NCBI GenBank assembly: GCA_050015095.1
Contig: JBEKCC010000003.1
Location: 1 to 64,000 of the forward strand
Origin: MVRE01 sp015660965
GTDB taxonomy: Archaea > Halobacteriota > Methanomicrobia > Methanomicrobiales > Methanospirillaceae
Length of the DNA: 64,000 nt
Direction of reading: 5' to 3'
Shown: in pieces, positions 16,096-24,314 of the stretch
How the letters are laid out: each line of letters starts with the position of its first letter
How positions within the stretch are numbered: the first letter of the stretch is position 1
Translations under genes and position numbers: made by a program
Notes under the pieces: generated by a model
The model's input: only the letters and a program-made list of their open reading frames with translations
Databases searched by the model: none
What the model was told of the DNA's origin: nothing

Positions 16096-16470
16096 TCACT
16101 CCCGGATCATTGTCAGCACCATCTTGAATTTCGTTATTGCACTTAATGCATGAGAAACATTCGCTGGAAAAATGATTGTTTCACCCTCGTTCATATGGAA
16201 TGTCTGTCCATCTACCCAAACCTCGCATTCACCATCAAGAATCGTTACAACCGCATCATAGGGAGCGGTGTGCTCAGACAATCCTTCATTTTCATCAAAT
16301 GAGAATAAAGTAATATTGCCGGTCTTACGGGAAATGATCATACGGCTTGCGACAGTCCCGTCTTGATAGTTCACAAGGTCTTTTAATCGAAGTACCTTTC
16401 CTTTAATTTCTTCGCGTTTTTTATCGGGTTTTTCATTCTGATCAAGATTGTCTAACTTAAATTCTGCCAT
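16096..16470 (-). CDS. Single-domain cupin protein
   Basis: The 124-residue protein has a charged N-terminal tail (DQNEKPDKKREEIKGKV) and one cupin barrel. Motif 1 is in LSEHTAPYDAVVTILDGEC (H and E positions partly kept: SEHT...) and motif 2 in EGETIIFPANVSHALSA (the conserved His). Such small cupins bind a divalent metal or a small ligand, and many are sensors. The gene is directly followed by the CxxC paralogue and diverges from rubrerythrin, an oxidative-stress protein, which fits a redox or oxygen-related context by inference only. Confidence 0.8.
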   Translation of the reverse strand: MAEFKLDNLDQNEKPDKKREEIKGKVLRLKDLVNYQDGTVASRMIISRKTGNITLFSFDENEGLSEHTAPYDAVVTILDGECEVWVDGQTFHMNEGETIIFPANVSHALSAITKFKMVLTMIRE

Positions 16471-16590
16471 AAAGCATATCCACTAACGATCTCCACTCCA
16501 AATCAATAGCTAACTCTATTGACTAAGAATATCTAAATCATTGGTTTGGTCCACATTAGACCGATAAAAGTGAGCGGAGGAGTGAAACGA

Positions 16591-17163
16591 ATGGAATTAA
16601 AAGGAAGTCAAACTGAGAAGAATGTCTTGGCAGCATTCGCAGGGGAATCCCAAGCTCGGACAAGATACGGTTTCTTTGCGAGCGTTGCGAAAAAGGAAGG
16701 ATATGAGCAAATTGCAGCGATTTTTCAAGAGACGTCAGATAATGAAAAGGAACACGCGAAATTATTCTTTAAACACCTTAAAGGTGGCCCTGTTGAATTG
16801 ACCGCGTCATATCCTGCAGGAATAATTGGATCAACTAATGAGAACCTGAAATCTGCAGCAGACGGTGAAAAACATGAATGGGGCTCACTCTACCCAAATT
16901 TTGGTGAAGTAGCGAAAAAGGAGGGATTTAAAGAAATAGCCAATACATTCAACCAGATTGCAAAAGTTGAGGCTTACCATGAACGCCGATATCGAAAACT
17001 ACTGTCAAATTTAGACAAGAACGTAGTTTTCAAAAAAGATAAACCGGTAAAATGGATCTGCAGAAATTGTGGTTATGTTTATGAAGGAGATGAAGCCATG
17101 TTGAAATGCCCTGTTTGCAATCATCCGAAAAGTTATTTTGAGATCTATTCAGAAAACTTCTAA
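16591..17163 (+). CDS. Rubrerythrin
   Basis: Di-iron peroxidase that reduces H2O2 in anaerobes. The N-terminal four-helix domain shows ESQARTRYGFF, the metal-ligand ETSDNEKEHAKLFF and a second EAYHERRYRKL. The C-terminal rubredoxin domain has ICRNCGYVYEGDEA and KCPVCNHPKSYFE, the two CxxC pairs that carry one iron. The start at 16591 (MELKGSQTEKN) is set by GGAGG ten bases upstream; the frame opens 45 bases earlier without a signal. It diverges from the cupin unit over about 120 bases. Confidence 0.93.
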   Translation: MELKGSQTEKNVLAAFAGESQARTRYGFFASVAKKEGYEQIAAIFQETSDNEKEHAKLFFKHLKGGPVELTASYPAGIIGSTNENLKSAADGEKHEWGSLYPNFGEVAKKEGFKEIANTFNQIAKVEAYHERRYRKLLSNLDKNVVFKKDKPVKWICRNCGYVYEGDEAMLKCPVCNHPKSYFEIYSENF

Positions 17164-17297
17164 CCTCACTTTTTCGTTCAATCTAAATAAATTATTTTAT
17201 TTCTATATTGAAATCGATTGATTTGAGCTATTTTTTCTACCAGATTCAATATCAAAGGGAATTTTTATATCTATTAACCTCGGATTTCTACTATGCC

Positions 17298-17314
17298 ATG
17301 CTATAACATAGCAT
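17298..17314. promoter_or_regulatory. Palindrome before livK
   Basis: ATGCTAT-AAC-ATAGCAT is a perfect 17-nt inverted repeat ending just before the AGGAGAT ribosome binding site. A TATA-like stretch (TTTTTATATC) near 17260-17270 predicts transcription from about 17295, so the palindrome overlaps the start of the message. It suits a repressor operator or a leader hairpin for the importer genes. Confidence 0.5.
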
Positions 17315-17327
17315 ACAGGAGATTACA

Positions 17328-18656
17328 ATGAAACTTCCAGAAAAATATACTGTTCTATTAATTGCAATCGTGATTATCGTGGCACTCTGCGCAGGCTGCA
17401 CGCAGCAGACGCCAGCGTCTGCCCAACCGACGGAGGTCAAAGTCGGCGTGATTGCATCGCTGACCGGCCCGGCCAGCAATGTCGGCACTAACATATGGCA
17501 GTCCGCGCAGGTTGCAGCGAACGAGATCAATGCGAATGGCGGTGTGCTGCTCAGGGGATCCACAACGAAGGTCCCGATCAGGCTCATCGTTGGCGACGAC
17601 GAGTCCACCCAGCAGGGGGGACAGAAGGCAGCGACCAAGCTGATCACCGATGACAAGGTAGACATCCTTGTTGGAGGTTACTCGAGCGCTGTCACGTCAG
17701 CATACGAACAGACCATCGCGGAGTACAAGATTCCATATATCGTGACCGGCGCATCGAGCCCGATCATCACCCACCGCACTGACATCGATACCAGTTACAT
17801 CTTCCACCAATGCCCGACAACGGATACCTATGGCCAGTATACCACAACATTTATTGATCAAGTAATCCGTCCAGCCGCCAATAAGAAATTCAACTTCTCA
17901 TCCACCCGTCCGTTCCGACTTGCCCTCCTCTACCAAGACACAGCCTTTGGCAAAGGGGTGCAGGCAGCGGTAAACAACACGATAACTAAGAACAATCTCA
18001 ACATTGTCCTTGTCTCCCAGCAAAGCTTCAAGATGGGGGAGAGCGATTTCAGGACGCCGCTGACCGCCATCAAAGCAGCACAACCCGATGCGGTCTACCT
18101 TGCTGCATTCCCGAACGAGGGGGCTCCGGCCATCACGCAGGCACGGAGAGATATCGGGCTGGACACGATCTTCCTGAATGTCGAGAACAATGACAACGCC
18201 CAGTTCTACAAGGATCTCGGGCAGTACGGGGAAGGTGCCATCATCGAGAGCCGGTTCTCACCATACACTGCACCGGTTGGTACTCTAGCCGACGCCCAGA
18301 CCAAGTTCAAGACCAGCTACAGTACAAAGTGGGGCACGGTCCCGGACATGATGGGCGCATCCACCTACGAAGGCATCTACATTGCAGCGCAGGCAATTGG
18401 CAACGCCGGGACAACCGACAAGGCAGCGGTGAAGCAGGCGCTTGTTGACCTGAATATGCCGCAGTTGATTGAGGCTATGAAAGGTGGCACGATATCATTC
18501 ACAAAAGACTTCCGGGAGTCGCAGTTCGACCTCTGGATGGAGCAACTGGCATTCAACCAGACAATCGGCGAATGCAGACCGAATATTGTCTGGCCTGACA
18601 ACCTGAAGGTCACGGATTTCGTGTTCCCGTCGTGGTATAAACCCAGCAGCACATAA
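17328..18656 (+). CDS. livK: ABC importer substrate-binding lipoprotein, branched-chain amino acid/amide type
   Basis: The 442-residue protein has a lipoprotein signal (about residues 1-26) with lipobox LCAGC, then VGVIASLTGPASNVGTN, the usual start of a LivK/periplasmic-binding fold type I domain. DDESTQQGGQKAATKL and GGYSSAVTSAYEQ are ligand-cleft motifs of this group. Its length, longer than E. coli LivK (about 370), and the sequence place it nearer amide/urea or unknown-ligand binders, so the substrate is open. A good ribosome binding site (AGGAGAT) precedes the ATG. The gene is visibly GC-richer than the window background. livH and livM follow. Confidence 0.85.
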   Translation: MKLPEKYTVLLIAIVIIVALCAGCTQQTPASAQPTEVKVGVIASLTGPASNVGTNIWQSAQVAANEINANGGVLLRGSTTKVPIRLIVGDDESTQQGGQKAATKLITDDKVDILVGGYSSAVTSAYEQTIAEYKIPYIVTGASSPIITHRTDIDTSYIFHQCPTTDTYGQYTTTFIDQVIRPAANKKFNFSSTRPFRLALLYQDTAFGKGVQAAVNNTITKNNLNIVLVSQQSFKMGESDFRTPLTAIKAAQPDAVYLAAFPNEGAPAITQARRDIGLDTIFLNVENNDNAQFYKDLGQYGEGAIIESRFSPYTAPVGTLADAQTKFKTSYSTKWGTVPDMMGASTYEGIYIAAQAIGNAGTTDKAAVKQALVDLNMPQLIEAMKGGTISFTKDFRESQFDLWMEQLAFNQTIGECRPNIVWPDNLKVTDFVFPSWYKPSST

Positions 18657-18713
18657 AAATCCATCCAAGTCCTTTTTATTTTTGGCGACAGATTAGGTAT
18701 GGAGGAAGATACG

Positions 18714-19589
18714 GTGGACGTCGGGATCCTTCTACAAGTACTCTTCTGGGGGATCTATGCAGGGTGCATCTACATCCTTCTTGCCACCGGCCTGAACCTT
18801 ATCTTCGGGGTCATGAAGATCGTGAACTTCGCCCACGGTGAGTTCCTCATGATCGGCGCATATGTCACGGCAACGGTCTTTTTTTTCACCGGCATTAACC
18901 CGTACTTAATCATCCTCTTCTCCATGCTTGCCTTGATTGCGATCGGCGCCGTTGTTGAACGGCTCTGTTTCCGTCCTATCCTTGGCACCGGCAAGCTCAA
19001 CGAGATCTTCCTTTCCATCGGGCTCATCTACATCATCCAGAACGGCGCGGCTGTGATCTGGGGGGACAAGTGGCAGAGCGTCAAAAGTCCGTACGAAGGC
19101 ATCACCGTCCCGGTCGGCCCGCTCGCCATACCGCTGGATTACATCATAATCATGGTTGTTACCGCCGGAATCCTATGCGGATTATATGTCTTTCTAAAAA
19201 AGACAAAAATTGGAAGGGAAATGCGAGCGACCAGTCAGAACCGGAAGGGTGCAATGCTCGTTGGTATTAATGTTGAGCGAATGGATATCCTAAGTTTTGG
19301 TATTGGATGCGCTCTTGCGGCTGCAGCAGGGACACTTTGGGTAGTTAGTGGACAAGTGTTCAATCCGTATATGGGTTCTATTCCGGCTATAAAAGCATTC
19401 GCCATCATTATACTAGGTGGGTTGGGGAGTCTTCCAGGGGCAATTGTTGGTGGACTGCTGTATGGAATTGCAGAGAACGGCGCTGCATACTTCTTTGGCG
19501 GTATCTGGAAAGATGCAATTTCGTTTATCATCCTAATTATTGTGCTTATCATCAGGCCAACAGGACTGTTTGGTGAATCTGGAGAATAA
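18714..19589 (+). CDS. livH: ABC importer permease LivH
   Basis: Membrane permease of the branched-chain type, about 292 residues and eight helices. Conserved segments include GLNLIFGVMKIVNFAHGEF at the start of the core and AFAIIILGGLGSLPGAIVGG (the EAA-like loop contacting the ATPase). ATG 18699 is in frame, but GGAGG (18701-18705) sits eight bases before GTG 18714, which makes GTG the more likely start. Base composition changes sharply inside the gene near 19150-19200: GC-rich before, AT-rich after. The frame is intact across it, which suggests recombination between related genes. Confidence 0.85.
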   Translation: MDVGILLQVLFWGIYAGCIYILLATGLNLIFGVMKIVNFAHGEFLMIGAYVTATVFFFTGINPYLIILFSMLALIAIGAVVERLCFRPILGTGKLNEIFLSIGLIYIIQNGAAVIWGDKWQSVKSPYEGITVPVGPLAIPLDYIIIMVVTAGILCGLYVFLKKTKIGREMRATSQNRKGAMLVGINVERMDILSFGIGCALAAAAGTLWVVSGQVFNPYMGSIPAIKAFAIIILGGLGSLPGAIVGGLLYGIAENGAAYFFGGIWKDAISFIILIIVLIIRPTGLFGESGE

Positions 19590-19594
19590 TTGAG

Positions 19595-20554
19595 ATGAAC
19601 CTGAAAGGTGATGGTTGGGCTCGGATGAGCATTTTTGGCGTGATTGCGGTTGCTATGGTTGCACCATTTCTTTCAGGGAACCTCTACCTCCTCAATATCT
19701 TAACACTTATGCTGATCTTTATCATCTTCGCCTCCGCATGGAACTTGTTAGCCTATTCTGGGCAAGGATCACTAGGGCATGCAGCTTTCTTTGGTATCGG
19801 TGCATATGCATCGACACTTATCGCAGCAAAGAGTGGACTTTCACCGTATTTCACGATTTTTCTTGGAGCTGCAGTTGCGGCCTTTATAGGTATACTTATT
19901 GGACTTACTTGTGTTCGTCTAAAGGAATGGTTCCTTGCGATGGTCACATTTGGATTTGCCATCATTGTTCAAACCATTACCGTGAGTCTAATCACCCCAA
20001 TTACTGGGGGGTGGGATGGTATCGCATCTCCACGGCTATTGAGTCCTGAAATTCCTGGATATCAATTATTAGAATACTATTCAATTCTAATCATCACTAT
20101 TGCAAGCATCTTGATTATTTATAGCATAATGAAGTCAAAAATTGGCCTTGCTCTGTCTGCAATCCGGGAAAATGAACTTGAGGCAAGGGCAGCAGGGATT
20201 GATCCGGTAAAATTCCGACTACTTGCCTTCGCCCTTAGCGCTTATATCGCCGGTATTGCTGGGGCGCTCGAAATCCACCATATCGGTTATATTACTCCTG
20301 AAATCTTTGGCGTTGATTTATCGTTCTGGCCGGTGATCTATGTAATTTTTGGCGGTCTCGGTACTCTTGCAGGACCTGTTATTGGGACGATTGTACTTAC
20401 GATTATTTGGGAGGGACTCAAGCTTTTAGGCCTAACATTCGGCCGTTATATTATCATTGGTGTTTTGCTAATAATTGTGATAATATTCTTACCAAAAGGG
20501 CTTGTAGATCTCCCCTACGAAATCCGGAAACGGTTGGAGCGTAAGAGTCATTGA
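19595..20554 (+). CDS. livM: ABC importer permease LivM
   Basis: The second permease, 319 residues with about ten hydrophobic segments. The family motifs are SAWNLLAYSGQGSLGHAAFF near residue 50, the ABC-contact loop with VIYVIFGGLGTLAGPVIG, and AIRENELEARAAGIDPVKF. It begins 5 bases after livH with a GGAGAAT ribosome binding site inside livH, so the two are translated together. It is the last plus-strand gene of the importer. The two ATPases lie downstream on the opposite strand and converge on it. Confidence 0.88.
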   Translation: MNLKGDGWARMSIFGVIAVAMVAPFLSGNLYLLNILTLMLIFIIFASAWNLLAYSGQGSLGHAAFFGIGAYASTLIAAKSGLSPYFTIFLGAAVAAFIGILIGLTCVRLKEWFLAMVTFGFAIIVQTITVSLITPITGGWDGIASPRLLSPEIPGYQLLEYYSILIITIASILIIYSIMKSKIGLALSAIRENELEARAAGIDPVKFRLLAFALSAYIAGIAGALEIHHIGYITPEIFGVDLSFWPVIYVIFGGLGTLAGPVIGTIVLTIIWEGLKLLGLTFGRYIIIGVLLIIVIIFLPKGLVDLPYEIRKRLERKSH

Positions 20555-20678
20555 TGAGAAGTATATGAGATGCATCTCTCCTATTTCTCCATCCATCTTC
20601 TCCCATGAATCCCCCTCTTCTTTTCCCTATTTCGTACTTATAGAGAAATAATCAATTGGTGAAATCGGGGTTGACCTT

Positions 20679-20759
20679 CTAACCAAATGTTTTTTGATAG
20701 AAGACTTTTGCACGCTGTGGATTATCAGCAGGTATTTCAAAATAAGTTATGAGTTTTGA
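20679..20759 (-). pseudogene. Remnant of a glyoxalase/VOC-family gene
   Basis: The minus strand reads KLITYFEIPADNPQRA then KVFYQKTFG and a stop. This is the N-terminal strand-helix of small VOC (glyoxalase/bleomycin-resistance fold) proteins, normally followed by GW and about 100 more residues. Nothing of the rest is present, so only a fragment of about 27 codons survives between livM and livF. Confidence 0.5.
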
Positions 20760-20778
20760 CCTATTATAAGGAATTTTT

Positions 20779-21474
20779 TTATATTCCTAGATAGGCTTTT
20801 TGAATGTGCTTTTCGTGCATGAGTTCTTTTGCTTTTCCCTCAAGCACAATCTTTCCATTTTCAAGGACATATCCCCTCAGGCACATTGAAAGTGCCAATC
20901 GAACATTCTGTTCCAAAAGAAGAATTGTCATCCCCTCCCTTCCAAGGTTTTCTAGGGATCGGAAAACCTCAGCGACAAGAATTGGTGAGAGACCTGAGGA
21001 AGGTTCATCGAGAATGAGAAGTTTTGGTTTAGACATAAGTGCACGACCGATTGCAACCATCTGTTGTTCCCCGCCGCTCAGGGTTCCTGCTATCTGCTGT
21101 TCACGTTCTTGAAGGATAGGGAATAGAGCATAAACGTGTTTTAAACTCGATTCGGATTCATTTTGGTTTGATGCGCCAAGAAGAAGGTTCTCGATTACAG
21201 GCATTTTCGGGAATATTTCCCTTTTTTCAGGGACGAGAACGAGACCTTTTTTGAAAATATCGTATGGCTGCATTCCGAGAATGTTTTCCCTACCAAATGA
21301 GATGGAGCCTGATGCGTTTCTGTTCAAACCGATAATTGTCTCAACAGTCGTAGTTTTTCCCGCACCATTCGGTCCGATGAGAGTCACCATCTCTCCCTCA
21401 TCTACTTTTAAACAAAGATCCCAGACTACTTGGATATTCCCGTGAAATATATTGAGGTTGGAAATCTCAAGCAA
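20779..21474 (-). CDS. livF: ABC importer ATPase LivF
   Basis: The 231-residue ATPase has Walker A GPNGAGKTTTVETI, Q loop, signature LSGGEQQMVAIGRAL and Walker B LLILDEPSSGLSP, plus the LivF-type ending (ENGKIVLEGKAKELM...IQKAYLGI). It energises the LivHM permease from the cytoplasmic side. It is the second gene of the livG-livF pair, 12 bases after livG, and converges on livM. Splitting the importer into two facing units is unusual; the five proteins still form one complete set. Confidence 0.88.
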   Translation of the reverse strand: MLEISNLNIFHGNIQVVWDLCLKVDEGEMVTLIGPNGAGKTTTVETIIGLNRNASGSISFGRENILGMQPYDIFKKGLVLVPEKREIFPKMPVIENLLLGASNQNESESSLKHVYALFPILQEREQQIAGTLSGGEQQMVAIGRALMSKPKLLILDEPSSGLSPILVAEVFRSLENLGREGMTILLLEQNVRLALSMCLRGYVLENGKIVLEGKAKELMHEKHIQKAYLGI

Positions 21475-21486
21475 TGGAATGCCCTC

Positions 21487-22257
21487 TTAAAAAGCATCTA
21501 TGTCGCCCAGGTAAGTATCGATTACCCGCTGATTGTTCACAACTTCATACGGTCTTCCATCTGCGATTTTTTCGCCTCGATCCAATACAACGATTCTATC
21601 TGATACACCCATGATAACGCTCATTACGTGTTCGATAATCAAAATTGAGGTACCTTCATCCCTGATCTTTTTAATCAGGCCAACAGCGTCACTGCTCTCT
21701 TTTGGGTTTAAACCTGTTGTGAGTTCATCTAGGAGGAGAAGTTTTGGAGTTGAGGCAAGTGCTCGTGCAAGTTGAATTCGTTTGAGCTCAATGACGTTTA
21801 AATTTTTAATCGGGGTACTAATTTTCTCTTGTGATAATCCTACATAATCTAAGATCTCGATTGCTCGTTGTTGTGCCGCTCTCATTCCAAGTGAATGGTT
21901 GTTACCAAAGAGCACACCCACCATAACACACTCTTTAGCAGTAAGATTCGGGAATGATTCGGCAATCTGGAATGTTTTGGCAATCCCTTTTCTACAAATC
22001 CGGTCAGCTTTGAGACCTGTGATATCCTCCCCACAAAAAAAAACGTTCCCTGAAGTAGGTGAGGTGATCCCAGAAATAATATTTAATAAAGTCGTTTTCC
22101 CAGCGCCATTAGGACCAACCAAACCAACGATTTCATCCTTTGCTACGGTAAGATCAACACCATTAACCGCTAGAAGTCCGCCAATCTGTTTAGTTACGCT
22201 TTTGAGAGTGAGGATTGGGATCACCGTGTTAAGGTTTAACATGGTACACTTTAGCAA
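21487..22257 (-). CDS. livG: ABC importer ATPase LivG
   Basis: The 256-residue ATPase has Walker A GPNGAGKTTLLNIISG and Walker B LLLLDELTTGLNPKES. As often in LivG, the signature is degenerate (IELKRIQLARAL instead of LSGGQ). The C-terminal motif LDRGEKIADGRPYEVV and IDTYLGD are typical. Starts at 22257 or the second Met at 22242 are possible, as the conserved domain begins at ILTLKSVTKQIGG. It heads the livGF unit. Its own promoter must lie in the short gap up to 22320. Confidence 0.88.
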   Translation of the reverse strand: MLKCTMLNLNTVIPILTLKSVTKQIGGLLAVNGVDLTVAKDEIVGLVGPNGAGKTTLLNIISGITSPTSGNVFFCGEDITGLKADRICRKGIAKTFQIAESFPNLTAKECVMVGVLFGNNHSLGMRAAQQRAIEILDYVGLSQEKISTPIKNLNVIELKRIQLARALASTPKLLLLDELTTGLNPKESSDAVGLIKKIRDEGTSILIIEHVMSVIMGVSDRIVVLDRGEKIADGRPYEVVNNQRVIDTYLGDIDAF

Positions 22258-22319
22258 TAAACGTTATTAAATTATGCAAATTACCGTCGTGTGAACCGCA
22301 ATTACAAATCGACAAATGA

Positions 22320-24305
22320 TTACTTTGCGGCCCTATTGCATATAGCAGTATTTACGAGATTTATCCGTTCAAGGGCAAGCGCTGTCTGGTTTGCAAACGC
22401 CATTAGAATACGTGCTTCTTCATGGGTGATAATTCCATTCGGATCCATGGGCTTTATCCCCATGACTCCCAATACCCCCTGAGAACTATGAAGGGGAATA
22501 TACCTTAATGGTGATCCGTGCAATGTGTCTGTATCGTATCCTGCAACGGCATTATGTTGGTATGCCCATGTTGCTACCGCGATATCATCTGCATCAAGAG
22601 TAACCCCAAAATGTGCGGGATGAACAACGACCTTATTTTCATCTGGAAGGAGAAATGTACATTCCCATTGGAAAATTTCATTAATGTGCTTTGAGACAGC
22701 TGTAAAAATCGAATCAACATCTACGGCAACCGCAAGATCCTGTGAGAGAGCGTAGAGTGTACCTGTTTCCTTCTCTCGTATTTGTGCTGCATCAGCATAG
22801 TCACGTGCCCGTGCGACAAGCAAACTGATCAAGCTACCGACAACAATCAACCCAATGAGTGTAATAATATACTCGATATCGCTGACCCTGAAATTCAGGT
22901 AGGGCTGGATAAAGAAATAATCGAATGCAACAAATCCAACAATAGCCGTAAAGATTGCGGGGCGTAACCCCCTCCTCCACGCGACTGCGACTACTGCAAG
23001 CAGGTAGAACATGGCGAGGTTTGTTGTAGAGAGAACCGAATGAAGTAACCATCCAATAACAGTAATGATTAAAAGAAGTACAAGACTAGCAATGTAATCC
23101 CTTGGAAGTGGCGCCGGGAGAAGGGGTTCCAGCTTCACAGGTTTCTGCTGAGTTTTATCCTCACCGCTGATAACATACACATCGATAGGACCGCTGTTAT
23201 GGATGAGCTGATCAACCACTGAACCGAAGACAAATTCCTGCCATCTTGGGCGAAGTGTTTTACCAATAATAATTCTGGAAGCATTCTGTTTACGTGCATA
23301 GTCAATTACAGTGTTGGCGACATTGAGTCCGAATAATGTTGATGTTTTAGCACCTAATTTCTCTGCAAGTTGCAATGTTCGCCACACTTGTTCTTTGGCC
23401 TCTTTCGAAAGACGGTGGTGCGATGGAGTTTCAACGTAAATTGCACTCCAATGGGCGGTCATCCTGTCTGCTTGACGCCGAGCGGTTCGTACTAGTCGTT
23501 CAGATAGCGGACCCGGACCAACGCAAACAAGCAATCGTTCAGAAGTTGCCCATGGTCCAGGAATGGCTCGAGTTTGCATGTAGGCAAGCATCTGATTATC
23601 TACCCGTTCCGCTGCTCGCCGAAGAGCAAGTTCACGCAACGCATAGAGATTCCCTTCGCTAAAAAATTGTTCAATTGCACGAGCCGCCATATCGGGAACA
23701 TACACCTTTCCTTCTTTAAGCCGCTGGAGAAGTTCAGGTGGAGCGAGGTCTACGAGTTCAATCTCATTCGCTTCATCAATAACCCGATCTGGGATGGTTT
23801 CACGGACTAGCACGCCTGTAATTTGGGCGACAACATCATTGAGGCTCTCAACATGCTGGATATTTAATGTGGTATAAACATCGATCCCAGCATCGAGAAG
23901 TTCCTCAACATCCTGATAGCGTTTTGGATGACGCGATCCCTCAACATTGGTATGAGCAAGCTCATCAACGAGAACAAGTGATGGATGGAGCTCCAGAATT
24001 GCATCAAGGTCCATCTCCGAAATCATCACACCCCGATACTCTACCATTTTACGGGGAATGAGGTTTAGCCCTTCAAGTAGCGCCTCTGTCTCAGGTCTGC
24101 CGTGAGTTTCCACATATCCGACCCTAACGTCAATACCCTCTTTCATTCGGATATGCGCAGCCGTCAACATTTCATAGGTCTTTCCTACTCCTGCAATATA
24201 TCCAAGAAAAATTTTTAGTTTACCCCGTTGCTTCTGTCGCTCTTCTGCTTTCACATGGGCGAGGAGGGTATCTGGATCAGGACGACTATCAGGAAAAAAG
24301 ACCAT
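22320..24305 (-). CDS. kdpD: KdpD-type potassium sensor without kinase domains
   Basis: The 661-residue protein has the KdpD N-terminal domain with Walker-A-like GYIAGVGKTYEMLTAA and LVLVDELAHTNVEGSRH, and a universal-stress-like domain (about residues 245-370). Four membrane helices follow (about 395-495), then a GAF domain (about 520-650). It ends there: no HisKA and no HATPase, where E. coli KdpD has about 895 residues. No kdpE is present. It follows kdpB by 9 bases and so belongs to the pump operon. It presumably senses K+ or c-di-AMP, or acts directly on the pump or its expression without phosphotransfer. It is AT-richer than kdpB. Confidence 0.88.
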   Translation of the reverse strand: MVFFPDSRPDPDTLLAHVKAEERQKQRGKLKIFLGYIAGVGKTYEMLTAAHIRMKEGIDVRVGYVETHGRPETEALLEGLNLIPRKMVEYRGVMISEMDLDAILELHPSLVLVDELAHTNVEGSRHPKRYQDVEELLDAGIDVYTTLNIQHVESLNDVVAQITGVLVRETIPDRVIDEANEIELVDLAPPELLQRLKEGKVYVPDMAARAIEQFFSEGNLYALRELALRRAAERVDNQMLAYMQTRAIPGPWATSERLLVCVGPGPLSERLVRTARRQADRMTAHWSAIYVETPSHHRLSKEAKEQVWRTLQLAEKLGAKTSTLFGLNVANTVIDYARKQNASRIIIGKTLRPRWQEFVFGSVVDQLIHNSGPIDVYVISGEDKTQQKPVKLEPLLPAPLPRDYIASLVLLLIITVIGWLLHSVLSTTNLAMFYLLAVVAVAWRRGLRPAIFTAIVGFVAFDYFFIQPYLNFRVSDIEYIITLIGLIVVGSLISLLVARARDYADAAQIREKETGTLYALSQDLAVAVDVDSIFTAVSKHINEIFQWECTFLLPDENKVVVHPAHFGVTLDADDIAVATWAYQHNAVAGYDTDTLHGSPLRYIPLHSSQGVLGVMGIKPMDPNGIITHEEARILMAFANQTALALERINLVNTAICNRAAK

Positions 24306-24314
24306 AGATAAACT

